43,078 nucleotides of DNA from contig JAUVDV010000048.1 in NCBI GenBank assembly GCA_030595125.1, positions 1-43,078 on the forward strand. Direction: 5' to 3'. Below, one piece after another: positions 7,847-16,862 of this stretch. The stretch's first letter is position 1, and each line of letters opens with the position of its first letter. A model generated the notes under the pieces. The model searched no databases. It saw only the letters and a list, made by a program, of their open reading frames with translations, and was not told the DNA's origin. The position numbers and the translations under genes are program-made. Origin of the DNA: Deltaproteobacteria bacterium (lineage in GTDB: Bacteria; Myxococcota_A; Polyangia; JAAYKL01).

Positions 7847-8845
7847 ATGGCTATACGGCTCACCATTGTCGACCCGAACGACGCGGACGCCGAGCATGTA
7901 CGGGGGTTCGTTCAGGACAGGGTAGTCATCGGCCGCGCCAGGTCGTGCGATATATGCCTCCCGGATATGGCCGTCTCGACCAGGCACCTGGAGATCAAGG
8001 TAGAGGGAAACGATTACAAGGTTGTCGATCTCGGAAGCCTGAACGGCACTTACATCGACGGGAAAAAGCTGGTCGCCCATCGCCCCAAGATCCTGCACAA
8101 CGAGGATGTCATTCACGCGGCGGATTTCAAAATCCACTTTCGCCTCGGTGTCTTTCCTTCTCCCATGGACGTGGGCGCGGAGTCCACGCGTCAGGCGCGT
8201 CGGATGGTGGCCTCGTTGCTCACCGGGTCTTCTTTTCGGGGTCGGCTGCCGGTGATTCTGGTGCTCGGCGGGCCGGGCAAGGCGGGCCGGTTCGAGATTC
8301 CTCCCGCGCCGTCGAGGATAGTGATCGGGCGCACCCGGGACATGGATATACGGCTGGAAGATCGGGACCTGTCCAGAGCGCACGCCGAGATAATTTTTGA
8401 AGATGGAGTGATCCGGGTGAACGATCTGGGAAGCAAGAGCGGTATCGTGGTCGACGGAGAACGGGTGGAGACGCTGGAGCTCGAGTCGGGAAAGTCATTT
8501 GTCGTCGGCAACACCACCCTGGCGCTGGAGCACCCCGCAGACGAGATGCTCGCGTCCATCCAGGAGGCTCCCGAGGAGGAGACGTCGTCGTTCTCGCCCG
8601 ACAAAAACGAGCGTGACACCATGCCTCCTGTTGAAGCGGAATCTCCCGCAAAACAGGATCCCGAACCGCCGATTCCTGTGGGGCCCGAGGATCCACTGAA
8701 CTATCCGGGCCAGCCGGGCTACCTGCGCACAACCCGCGAGATGCCCAAGCCTCCCGTCGAGCCGGGCAGCGATCTGGGCCTGATAATCATCGGCGTGATC
8801 ATCGTCGTGGCGGCGGTTGCGGGATTGGTGTTCTTGTTTACGTGA
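7847..8845 (+). CDS. Double-FHA protein with C-terminal membrane anchor
   Basis: A 332-residue protein with two forkhead-associated domains, which bind phosphothreonine peptides. FHA1 (about residues 20-100) has IGR, STRH and SLNGTYIDG, all the usual binding positions. FHA2 (about residues 145-230) has IGR and SRAHAEI, but SKSG where SxNG is usual, so its binding may be altered. A linker rich in Pro and Glu follows. The last 22 residues form a hydrophobic helix (LIIIGVIIVVAAVAGLVFLF) with no signal peptide at the front, so it is probably tail-anchored with the FHA domains in the cytoplasm. Its partner may be a Ser/Thr kinase substrate; one kinase is encoded at 33723-35381. Association with the upstream L,D-transpeptidase gene suggests a role in envelope regulation (inference). 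Confidence 0.85.
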   Translation: MAIRLTIVDPNDADAEHVRGFVQDRVVIGRARSCDICLPDMAVSTRHLEIKVEGNDYKVVDLGSLNGTYIDGKKLVAHRPKILHNEDVIHAADFKIHFRLGVFPSPMDVGAESTRQARRMVASLLTGSSFRGRLPVILVLGGPGKAGRFEIPPAPSRIVIGRTRDMDIRLEDRDLSRAHAEIIFEDGVIRVNDLGSKSGIVVDGERVETLELESGKSFVVGNTTLALEHPADEMLASIQEAPEEETSSFSPDKNERDTMPPVEAESPAKQDPEPPIPVGPEDPLNYPGQPGYLRTTREMPKPPVEPGSDLGLIIIGVIIVVAAVAGLVFLFT

Positions 8846-8864
8846 GGCTACACCCCCTGGCCTT

Positions 8865-8908
8865 GCGCTTGCGCATCGCGGCGTTTACGCCGCGGAACGA
8901 GGGGCGGG
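8865..8908 (+). repeat. Family C repeat, copy 2
   Basis: Matches 810-859 apart from a 6-bp gap and a few changes. It is followed by GGGGGTTGCCCCTAC, related to the hairpin at 5515-5536. It fills the middle of the gap between the FHA gene and tal. Confidence 0.65.
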
Positions 8909-8994
8909 CCGCGGCACGGGAGGGGGTTGCCCCTACAGACTTTTCATTCGTTATGGGGTAAAGCATTTCTTTACGAATTGAAAAGGAGCTTCAA

Positions 8995-9639
8995 ATGAAA
9001 ATATTCATCGACACGGCTGACGTTGAATTGATCCGCGAGCATGCTGAAATCGGGATCATCGACGGCGTGACAACCAATCCCTCGCTCATCGCAAAGACCG
9101 GGCGGAAGTTCGAGGAGGTGGTGCGGGAGATCTGCTCCATCGTCGACGGGCCCATCAGCGCCGAGGCCATTTCGCCGGACGCGAAGGAGATGATCCCCGA
9201 GGCCCGTGAACTGGCGAAAATCCACCCCAACGTCGTGGTCAAGATCCCCATGACCGCGCAGGGTCTCAAGACGGTCAAGGTGGTGTCCGCTGAGGGGATC
9301 AAGACCAACGTCACGCTTTGCTTCTCCTCTCCACAGGCGTTGCTCGCCGCAAAAGCCGGCGCCACGTACATCAGCCCGTTCGTGGGTAGGCTGGACGATA
9401 TCTCCGCCCAGGGGATGGGACTCATCGAGGAGATGATGGAGATCTATGATAATTACGATTTCGAGACACAGGTGCTCGTCGCCTCCATCCGAAATCCCCT
9501 GCACTTCATCGAGGCGGCTCAGATGGGCGCCCACGTGGCCACCGTTCCTCCCAATGTCCTTTCGCAGCTCCTCAAACACCCTCTCACCGATATTGGAATA
9601 GAGAAGTTCATGGCGGACTGGGAGAAGGTTCCCAGTTGA
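8995..9639 (+). CDS. tal: Transaldolase (TalC/MipB-type)
   Basis: A 214-residue member of the small transaldolase/fructose-6-phosphate aldolase family of the pentose phosphate pathway. It starts MKIFIDTAD, with GVTTNPSL near residue 25. The Schiff-base Lys is at residue 83 (VVKIPMT). SPFVGRLDD follows near 128. The residue equivalent to Tyr131 of E. coli FSA is Phe here (about 129), which favours transaldolase over aldolase activity. AAGGAGC lies 6 bp before the ATG. The stop overlaps the Nudix start (TTGA), indicating translational coupling. Rpe, another enzyme of the same pathway, is encoded at 26388-27032. Confidence 0.93.
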   Translation: MKIFIDTADVELIREHAEIGIIDGVTTNPSLIAKTGRKFEEVVREICSIVDGPISAEAISPDAKEMIPEARELAKIHPNVVVKIPMTAQGLKTVKVVSAEGIKTNVTLCFSSPQALLAAKAGATYISPFVGRLDDISAQGMGLIEEMMEIYDNYDFETQVLVASIRNPLHFIEAAQMGAHVATVPPNVLSQLLKHPLTDIGIEKFMADWEKVPS

Positions 9640-10325
9640 AAAGGTCGGGGCACGTCGAGAAGGTCACGATAACGCATCGGCAGGACGCTCCCTCCGTGTC
9701 GGAAAAAAAGTTCCTGTCTCTGCATCACCTGCGCATTGAGAACACGTACCTGGACGGCGAGGTGAGCCGGGAATACTCGTACGACGCGGTGCTCAGAAAG
9801 TGGATCGACGCGGTTGTTCTGTTGCTCGTGGGGAAAGTGGACGGACAGGATTGCGTGTGCCTGCGATCGTGTATCCGTCCCCCGCTGCTCCTTCGCGAGG
9901 GCCTCCATCTTCCCGTGCCGGAGAACCACCGCTATGACTTTTTGTGGGAGTTGCCGGCGGGACTCCTGGAACCAAAAGACACCGGGCTGGACGGGATAAG
10001 GAGCAGGGCGAAAGCGGAGGCCATGGAGGAGACCGGCTATTGCGTGAATACCGAGTCGTTCGAGATCCTCCCGGGTGCGTCGTTTGTGTCACCGGGGGTG
10101 ATCCCGGAGCGGCTCTGGTTTGTGTGCGCCACCATAGAAGATCCGAGTTCGAGGGTTGTACCGCTTGGAGACGGCAGCCCGGTGGAGGAGAAGGCGGAGA
10201 TCTGGTGGGTCCCGCTTGTCGAGGCGGGCGGGATGTGCGATTCAGGTGACATCGAGGACATGAAGACTGAACTGGGCCTGCGGCGATTGCTGGCCCGCGC
10301 GACCAACGGACAGGAGAACCCGTGA
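9636..10325 (+). CDS. Nudix hydrolase (ADP-ribose pyrophosphatase-like)
   Basis: A 229-residue protein that starts at TTG inside the tal stop (TTGA overlap) and ends inside the next start (GTGA overlap). The Nudix box follows WELPAG and reads AEAMEETGY near residue 130. The usual R-E of the REUxEExGU core is A-E, but the metal-binding Glu residues are kept. The box also has a slightly long loop before it ([10 protein letters not shown]). The layout (WELPAG, then FVSPGV) resembles ADP-ribose or nucleoside-diphosphate-sugar pyrophosphatases. It may sanitise a nucleotide-sugar or cofactor; the exact substrate cannot be told. Confidence 0.82.
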   Translation: MKRSGHVEKVTITHRQDAPSVSEKKFLSLHHLRIENTYLDGEVSREYSYDAVLRKWIDAVVLLLVGKVDGQDCVCLRSCIRPPLLLREGLHLPVPENHRYDFLWELPAGLLEPKDTGLDGIRSRAKAEAMEETGYCVNTESFEILPGASFVSPGVIPERLWFVCATIEDPSSRVVPLGDGSPVEEKAEIWWVPLVEAGGMCDSGDIEDMKTELGLRRLLARATNGQENP

Positions 10326-12745
10326 AGTCCGATAAACAGAAGAAAAAGCAAGGTCGGCCGTCCGGATCCGGGCCCAGCCCGATGATCATAGGAATAGCCG
10401 TGGTGGTGGCGGCCACCCTGGCGTGGTTCATGATGAACAAGGGCAAGGGGGGGCCATCTGACCCACAGGGCGATGCCGCTCTCGAGAAGCTTACGGGCGG
10501 TACGGAGTTCGAAAATCTGGGGCGAACAGTGGCCATTGGTCCGTCGGTGAGCGGTGTCACTGCGAAGGGAACCGAGGTAATTCAGGTCGTGGATGTAAAG
10601 GGGTTGAAGGCAGCCCTCGACGGCGTGGACGTGGACGCGGTGATCGATCTGCTCAAAAAAGAGACGATCGCGCACGTGCTGGTTGATCCTTCCATCACCG
10701 TGCGAAACCCCATGCCCCTCAACAACGTGCGCAACCGACTGGCCCTCGCCCACGCGGCGGGAAGGCTCAACGCCACGCTGATGAGCAAGAAGTTCTTTCT
10801 GTACGAGATCGACAAACCGGCGCCGTCCCTCACCATGAAGGAGAAGGCAGCTGTCATTCAGATGGTGCGGCACGAGTTGGGGGTGCAAGGGGTAGAGGCT
10901 CCAAAGCTGAGCGACACCCTGACCGCCGAGAACGGATGGAAGACGATACTTACCGTGCGCAAGGTGCAAGGGAGGCACCTGGTCTTTTTCTTGCTCGACG
11001 AGGACTCGCTGGAGGATTCGGTGAAGAAGGGGGCGAGCAAGCTCTCGAACTACTGGAACAGGAAGGGATTCGAAGAGGAGTTCGGGCCTCTGGAAGAGGC
11101 CCTCGCAAGCAAATTGACCCTGGAATTTGAAATTGCCTACGACGAGGGAACATTCGTCGGGCCCAGGGACAACATCTTCCTGTGGCGAATCATTGAGCCG
11201 GGGATCTACGGTGTCAGGATGAAGACGGGCGATAGGCTCCGGCAGCTTCCACCCTGGTACACGGTGACCAACAACTTGCGAACCATAAAGTCCATTCTGG
11301 AACGGATGTGCAAGAAAATGGGCCGCGAGGATCCGGGGTGCTGGACCGAGGCCGATCGTTCCATCGGGCGCTTTCGGACGGTCCACTGGCGCGAGCGTTC
11401 TCCGGGCAAGGAAATAGAGGATCTCTACCGGGCCTCGCCGCAGGTGCCCTCAACCGAGATGATCACAAAGGAGAATATTCTCAAATCCCTGGTGGGGTTG
11501 AATGACTGGCTGGCGGACAACCAGGTCTACCCCAGCGGCCGCTGCATCTATCGGTACTTCCCCACGAAGGACAAGGAGAACGACGAGTACAACTCGGTCC
11601 GTCACACCCTCGGACCCTTCTCCATGGCCCTGACGCAAGAGTTCGCTCCCAATCCCAGGTACAAGGAAGTGGCCGACTCGGGCATGCGTTACATCGAGGA
11701 TCGCATACGCTGGGGCGGCGCTCCAAGGAAGGGTAACGGAGAGATCGACAGCTCTATCGACACGTGGATGGGCAAGCCGCTTCCGGGGCCCGACGTGGCA
11801 ATCTACGAGGTGGACGAGAACGAGTTCGACAGCGAACTGAACGTGGACTGGGCTTCCAAGATGGGAGGCGTGTCCGTGGCCATCCTCGGCTATACCCAGT
11901 ACAAGCGCGTCGGCTGGGAGCTCTCCGAAAATGGGGAGAAGGTCCTGCGGGGTCTGGCGAACTTGCTCCTCTACATGCAGAAGGAAGACGGCTCGTTTCA
12001 CCACTATTACGTGGCGAGGAAAAACAAGTACTACGCGACTCGGAACTCCATCTATCCGGGGGAGATTCTATACGCCACGGCGCGGCTGTTCGGCGAGACG
12101 AGGGATGAGCGATTCCGCACGGCGTTCAAGCAGTCCATGAAGAAGAACCTGGACTGGTTCAAGCAGGAGATGGAGCAGAAGGAGCCGGACGGCACTTATA
12201 TGGAAGACCGGCGAAAGAATCTGGTGCAGTTCCAGCCCTGGATCGCAATGGCGATGGAGGAGATGCATCGATACGATCCGGATCCCTCCTATGTGGAGGC
12301 CTCCAACCTGGTGTCCATGTGGGTCCTGGACACCTATCAGTTCAACGAGACAAATTCGTTCTATCCGGATTACCTCGGTGGGTACATGAAGGTGCTCGAC
12401 GAGCTGCCGGCGATGCACGCCTTTGTCTACACCGAGGGAACCGCCGCGTCGTACGTTCTGGCGCACAGGGGAGGCGCCTCAAAGGAGGTTATCGAGAAGC
12501 TTCGCAAGGGAGCGCTCCTGTCGGCCAGGTTCATCATCCAGATGCAGACGAGACCCGGTGAGAACGACTACTACTACCCGAACCCAGAGAAGGCCAAGGG
12601 TGCGGTCAGATACTGCATGAACCACAACAAGCAGCGAATCGATTACACCTATCACGCGCTGAGCAGCATGTATCGCATCCTCCACGCGGCCACGCCGGAG
12701 GATTACGCCTTCATCCAGTCCATCGAGATGCCCAAAACCTGGTAG
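10322..12745 (+). CDS. Membrane-anchored protein with putative alpha/alpha-toroid domain
   Basis: An 807-residue protein starting at GTG within the Nudix stop codon. A basic N-terminus ([10 protein letters not shown]) precedes one transmembrane helix (about residues 21-38, IIGIAVVVAATLAWFMM), so most of the protein is probably periplasmic. Residues from about 390 onward contain repeated helical blocks such as LLLYMQKEDGSF and ILYATARLFGETRDERFR, typical of six-hairpin glycosidase or terpenoid-cyclase-like toroids. The N-terminal half (about 40-380) is not recognised. The fold is inferred from helix pattern, not from a known active site. Its coupling to tal and Nudix genes might suggest a sugar-related substrate, but this is weak. 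Confidence 0.6.
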   Translation: MKSDKQKKKQGRPSGSGPSPMIIGIAVVVAATLAWFMMNKGKGGPSDPQGDAALEKLTGGTEFENLGRTVAIGPSVSGVTAKGTEVIQVVDVKGLKAALDGVDVDAVIDLLKKETIAHVLVDPSITVRNPMPLNNVRNRLALAHAAGRLNATLMSKKFFLYEIDKPAPSLTMKEKAAVIQMVRHELGVQGVEAPKLSDTLTAENGWKTILTVRKVQGRHLVFFLLDEDSLEDSVKKGASKLSNYWNRKGFEEEFGPLEEALASKLTLEFEIAYDEGTFVGPRDNIFLWRIIEPGIYGVRMKTGDRLRQLPPWYTVTNNLRTIKSILERMCKKMGREDPGCWTEADRSIGRFRTVHWRERSPGKEIEDLYRASPQVPSTEMITKENILKSLVGLNDWLADNQVYPSGRCIYRYFPTKDKENDEYNSVRHTLGPFSMALTQEFAPNPRYKEVADSGMRYIEDRIRWGGAPRKGNGEIDSSIDTWMGKPLPGPDVAIYEVDENEFDSELNVDWASKMGGVSVAILGYTQYKRVGWELSENGEKVLRGLANLLLYMQKEDGSFHHYYVARKNKYYATRNSIYPGEILYATARLFGETRDERFRTAFKQSMKKNLDWFKQEMEQKEPDGTYMEDRRKNLVQFQPWIAMAMEEMHRYDPDPSYVEASNLVSMWVLDTYQFNETNSFYPDYLGGYMKVLDELPAMHAFVYTEGTAASYVLAHRGGASKEVIEKLRKGALLSARFIIQMQTRPGENDYYYPNPEKAKGAVRYCMNHNKQRIDYTYHALSSMYRILHAATPEDYAFIQSIEMPKTW

Positions 12746-12805
12746 GTTTTCTTTCCGCAGGAGAATGTAGAACGGCGAGCATACATCGCACGAAGTGCAT
12801 CGTGG

Positions 12806-12918
12806 CCGCGGGTTTTACACCCGCGGTAGAAGAGAGGCAGAAACAAGCACTGAAGGGTTTGGAATCATGAGAAGTGGGCTGGGGCCCCGAAATAATCCCG
12901 CGGGTATAAAACCCGCGG
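12806..12918. repeat. Family B composite element, second subtype
   Basis: Two inverted palindromes (TTTTACA loop at 12806-12826, TATAAAA loop at 12898-12918) with CGTGG outside on the left and CCACG outside on the right. The interior differs from the 162-bp type. It separates the convergent ends of the toroid-like gene and the lytic transglycosylase gene; the stems could slow transcription, but no U-tract follows. Confidence 0.7.
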
Positions 12919-12971
12919 CCACGATACGGCCTATTGGGCCGTGAATGAAAAACTCCCTTCATCGATCCCGG

Positions 12972-15350
12972 CTACGGCAAGGTCAACTTCGGGGTCAGCA
13001 CCGGACGATCCGGGTCGTACAGGAATGAGTAAGTCGCCAGGGTGGACAACACGCGCTTTGTGTAACCGCGAGTTTGCTTGAAGGGGATCTTCTCCACGAA
13101 GATGTCGAGATCGGAGCCCGGCCTTGCCTTGAGCCACCTTGCCACGGCGCCTTCCCCCGCGTTGTAGCCGGAGACTACGAGGGCCGGGTGGTCGTCGAAC
13201 TTGTCTTTCAGGTAGGCGAGATATTCGGCGCCGAGTTTGATATTGGTAGCCGGATCGCGAAGAAGTTTCCTGTTTATCTTGATATCCAGCCTCCTGGCCA
13301 TGGACCTGGCGGTGGGCATTATGATCTGCATGAGCCCGATGGCGTTGGCCCAGGACTCCACCCTGGGGTTGAAGCCGCTCTCCTCGCGCATCACCGCCCA
13401 CAATAGCGATTTTTCCACGCCGCTCTCCTGCGCGGAGGCAGTCACAAGCTCGTCGTAGGCCGTTGGATAGGCGAGGGTCCAGTTGACCAGATCGTTACCG
13501 GACGGATAACGCCTCTTCCACGAGCCCAGGATTCCGGAGGTCACCTCTCTCACAGCGTTGAATTGCCCCATTCGTCGAAACAGCGCTGCAGCGACCCAGT
13601 GAATTTCCGCCGAGCTGTCCGGGGAGCCGAGTACTCTCTGGATTTCACGGCGCGCACGGGTTGTCAGGCCGAGGCGGAGCAGTTCCACTCCTGTGGCGAG
13701 CCCCGGGTTATCGTCCAGAAGATCCGGAGAAAAGGTTGTGTTGAGTTTACCCCCCGGAGGCGACAGCCGCGCCATCAGCGCGTTGGTCCGACCCGGATCG
13801 ATCTCGTTAAGGCGACCGTATGCGATGACCATGTAGTATGACAGGGGAGCGGAGGCGATGACCTGTTCGTAGACATCCGCAGCGCGCCCCGTGTCACCCA
13901 GGAGCTCCTCCACGCGGGCCATCCAGTACCCGGAGCGACCGGCGGTGTACCAGCCGCTCTCCACAGGGAAAAGTTCGTAGTACATGGAGAGGAATTTTTT
14001 GGCGGATTCGAGTTCGTCGCGGGTGAGGGCGTCCAGAGAAGCTATCCACAGCGCTTCCGAACGCATATCCCCGCTCGGGTACAGCGTGGGGATGGACAGG
14101 ATCAGTTCCTTGAAGGTGTCGCGATCCCCGAGCGCAAGGTGACTACGAGCGCTGTGCAGGCGCGCGTCGTCCGCGTACGAGTGATGCGCAAAATCCTCCT
14201 CGATGACGGCGAAGAGACGGATGGCGTCCAGGTGTCGATCCGACGAAACGTAGGCCCGACCGCCCTTGAGAAGCGCCTTCACCCGGATGTTGGGATCGTC
14301 GCAAACGGATGCCGTCTCTTCAAATAACTGTGCGGCTTTGCCGTGGGTCTTCATTCTCACCATGACAATCGCCTGCTCCAGCTTGGCGCGGCAGTACAGC
14401 TTTCCGTTTTTCCTTGCGAGTCGGATGACTTTTGCAAACGAGGCCTTTGCCTCCGCGTTGCGCATCTTTCTCATCTGCTTCGCCGCCCTGTCGTACGCCT
14501 TGAGCGCCGCCGGTTTTTCCTTTCTGATCTTGACCGGCTTCTTTCCGACCGCCCTGAGAAGTACGTCCTCGTGCTTCGACGCGAGTGAGGTCCAGTGCGC
14601 CCCCGGGGATTGGGCGCGTAGCTTTTCGATGATCTTTAGCCCTTCATCCGCGCGCTCGGGGTTGATCTCGTCGTCTGGACTCCCGGATCGCGCAAGACAG
14701 GACACCAGCCGACTCGAGGCTTCCTCACGCCGGTTCTTTCCGGGCCGCCCGTCCAGAAACCTTCTGTAGGCCTGCTCGGCCTCCTCCCGGCGATCGAGAA
14801 GCCGAAGGGAATCGGCGGTGATCATGGCTGCGTTCGATGCCGGAGTCGTCCCCGGTGCGACGGCGCTCGCAAGCTTCATGGCGAGTTCGTATTTCTTGAG
14901 GGTCAGGGCGCTCTTCGCGGCGGTCTCCCACGCGATGTCCGCCACCAGGGGTAGCTGGTGGGCCAGCTGTGGAAGCTCTCTCAAGGCGCGGGCGTTGTCC
15001 CCTAGTCGTTGGGCCAGATACGCGGCAAGAAACCGCGCGCGGGGGGTAAGTATTGGATCCTCTACCTCTGCAGCCATGTCGTCGAAAACACGCATGGCGT
15101 CTTCGAGACGATCTTCGGCCAGAGCGACTGCCGCCTCGCCCTCGAACACGTCGTCGAAATACGGGGCCAGATCCGCAACATCGATCAGGTTGGAATCCGG
15201 TTCGTCTCCCTGCGGCACGGAAGCGTCGGGCAATCCGGTGGGTTCGGGCGGTTTTAGAACCGTCGAACGCTGTTCCCGAAGCGCGCACGAAGCGATGAAC
15301 AATAAAACGAGGAGGGACAATATTCCGATTCTGTGACCGATACGCGACAT
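12972..15350 (-). CDS. Soluble lytic transglycosylase, lipoprotein, TPR-rich
   Basis: Cleaves peptidoglycan glycan strands in the periplasm, forming 1,6-anhydro ends. The 792-residue protein begins with a lipoprotein signal (lipobox IASC, Cys about 22). A long helical TPR-like superhelix spans about residues 60-620 (for example YELAMKLASAV, EEAEQAYRRFLDG). The Slt catalytic domain at the end has the catalytic Glu at about 657 (REESGFNP), then GLMQIIMPTA and SGYNAGEGAV. This matches the Slt70 plan, here lipid-anchored. ATG at 15350 is chosen because the signal sequence starts there; the in-frame start at 15425 adds 25 residues before it. It is transcribed divergently from the outer-membrane protein gene at 15527. 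Confidence 0.9.
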   Translation of the reverse strand: MSRIGHRIGILSLLVLLFIASCALREQRSTVLKPPEPTGLPDASVPQGDEPDSNLIDVADLAPYFDDVFEGEAAVALAEDRLEDAMRVFDDMAAEVEDPILTPRARFLAAYLAQRLGDNARALRELPQLAHQLPLVADIAWETAAKSALTLKKYELAMKLASAVAPGTTPASNAAMITADSLRLLDRREEAEQAYRRFLDGRPGKNRREEASSRLVSCLARSGSPDDEINPERADEGLKIIEKLRAQSPGAHWTSLASKHEDVLLRAVGKKPVKIRKEKPAALKAYDRAAKQMRKMRNAEAKASFAKVIRLARKNGKLYCRAKLEQAIVMVRMKTHGKAAQLFEETASVCDDPNIRVKALLKGGRAYVSSDRHLDAIRLFAVIEEDFAHHSYADDARLHSARSHLALGDRDTFKELILSIPTLYPSGDMRSEALWIASLDALTRDELESAKKFLSMYYELFPVESGWYTAGRSGYWMARVEELLGDTGRAADVYEQVIASAPLSYYMVIAYGRLNEIDPGRTNALMARLSPPGGKLNTTFSPDLLDDNPGLATGVELLRLGLTTRARREIQRVLGSPDSSAEIHWVAAALFRRMGQFNAVREVTSGILGSWKRRYPSGNDLVNWTLAYPTAYDELVTASAQESGVEKSLLWAVMREESGFNPRVESWANAIGLMQIIMPTARSMARRLDIKINRKLLRDPATNIKLGAEYLAYLKDKFDDHPALVVSGYNAGEGAVARWLKARPGSDLDIFVEKIPFKQTRGYTKRVLSTLATYSFLYDPDRPVLTPKLTLP

Positions 15351-15418
15351 GAAATACAGCCTATCAGCGCTCGCCCGTTTTGCGCCAATTTTAGGTTCGA
15401 CCAAAAGAAACGACCGCC

Positions 15419-15448
15419 TTGACATGAAGAATGACCACCTTGTATCGT
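15419..15448 (+). promoter_or_regulatory. Candidate promoter for the outer-membrane protein gene
   Basis: TTGACA (15419-15424), 18-bp spacer, TATCGT (15443-15448), about 78 bp before the ATG at 15527. The -35 is perfect and the -10 matches 4 of 6. It lies in the divergent intergenic region. Confidence 0.4.
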
Positions 15449-15526
15449 CCCGACAACAGATTGCACTAAGATTGCGAGATCGAGTCCCTTTTCGGGTGTT
15501 CTCGACATGTGCGAAAGGAGCGATCG

Positions 15527-16720
15527 ATGTTCAGAAGAATCACAATCGGACTGGCTGCTGCGGCGCTTGTTGTGCTCTTCGCCGGGCAGTCACAGGCCGC
15601 TGACGACGATGAAGGATTCGTCGGTGTCGGGGCCAATTTTTCCTGGAACGACTTCAAGAGGCCCATGCTCTCGTACTCGGGCGCTGACGTCACCCCGGCC
15701 AGGTCGTCCATGGCCTTCGATGGGCCAAACTTCGGCGGCGCCTTTCACTGGGGAATCATAAACCAGCTGGTGTTGACCGGCACGGTGGATTTCGGGTTCT
15801 TCACCCACACTGTGTACCCATACCCCGAGAAGGGCGCGGGTGACATCGACTCGTTCACCGCCAACTTCTGGCAGGTGGGCGTGCTCATCGGCGCAAAGTA
15901 TTTCTTCAGCGAGCCCGAGGAAGGTGGTGTCAACCTCTACCTCAGCGCAGCGGTCGGCAAGTACTTCGCGGGCGCCGGCAGCAACGGCAAGGCAAGCCAG
16001 AATCGCGACTCCCTGAAGAGCGCCTTCTACGATGAAGACAATTGTAGTCCTTTCGGCTGGGATACCTGCGAGGATGACGACAAACTTGAAGGCGATGACC
16101 TCGACGAAGAGTGGGATGAGTTCATCGATGACGGTGATGGCGAAGATATGTGGGATGACGCCGGGGACGACGACAGCGACGCCCAGAACGCCATCGACGC
16201 CGAGCTCAAAATGATCGGCAAGCTTTCATCCCCGTTTGTGGTTCAGCTGGCCGTGGGCGCGGAGTTCTTCGCCACGGACGCCTTCAGCGTCGGAGCCGAC
16301 ATCCTGGGCCTTCGCTTCACCTTCGCCTCTGCGGACGTGGGCAAGGTCGACGGGACCAGCGTTGCCTCGGGTACCGGCGCCTGGACCGGCGAGCAGAAAT
16401 TCATCAATCTCTATGTTTATTCCGGCCTCACCATGAACTTCAACCTGACTTCGGGTGCCGGTAGTTCCGGCAAGAAGAAGGACAAGGACAAGGAAGGGGA
16501 CGCTCCCGTCGACGATGGCTGGGGGACCCCGACCGGAGGCACTGGCGGAGGCGCGACCGACGATGGCTGGGGTTCTGGTGGTGGCTGGTCCACAGGTCCG
16601 ACCGCTCCGGCGCCTGCCCCGGCTCCTGCTCCGGCGCCTGCCCCGGCTCCTGAGGCAGCTCCCGCAAGTGCTCCTCCTCCTCCCCCGCCGCCCCCGCCCC
16701 CCGCCGAAGCCCCCTATTGA
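15527..16720 (+). CDS. Outer-membrane beta-barrel-like protein with acidic loop and Pro-rich tail
   Basis: A 397-residue protein with a clear signal peptide (cleavage after GQSQA). Alternating short strands follow (FVGVGANFSWNDF, LVLTGTVDFGFF, LYLSAAVGKYF, FVVQLAVGAEFF), as in a small outer-membrane barrel. Residues about 170-225 are a very acidic stretch (CEDDDKLEGDD, DDAGDDDSD), plausibly a cation-binding loop. The C-terminus is low complexity: a Lys/Asp segment, Gly/Trp-rich repeats, then Ala-Pro repeats and a run of Pro. Such a tail could cross or bind peptidoglycan (inference). ATG at 15527 has AAGGAG 8 bp upstream. No specific function is recognised. Confidence 0.7.
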   Translation: MFRRITIGLAAAALVVLFAGQSQAADDDEGFVGVGANFSWNDFKRPMLSYSGADVTPARSSMAFDGPNFGGAFHWGIINQLVLTGTVDFGFFTHTVYPYPEKGAGDIDSFTANFWQVGVLIGAKYFFSEPEEGGVNLYLSAAVGKYFAGAGSNGKASQNRDSLKSAFYDEDNCSPFGWDTCEDDDKLEGDDLDEEWDEFIDDGDGEDMWDDAGDDDSDAQNAIDAELKMIGKLSSPFVVQLAVGAEFFATDAFSVGADILGLRFTFASADVGKVDGTSVASGTGAWTGEQKFINLYVYSGLTMNFNLTSGAGSSGKKKDKDKEGDAPVDDGWGTPTGGTGGGATDDGWGSGGGWSTGPTAPAPAPAPAPAPAPAPEAAPASAPPPPPPPPPPAEAPY

Positions 16721-16862
16721 TTTAAAAAACCAGACTCTTCACATGTTCAGGTATCTCACTGCGAAAATGTGCGTATAATGCCTTTCCCCCCCTCAAGAAA
16801 TGGGGTGGATTGACCGGAGTAGAATGTGCCTTGTGGTTTGATTTCAAGAGAAAGAAATTACG

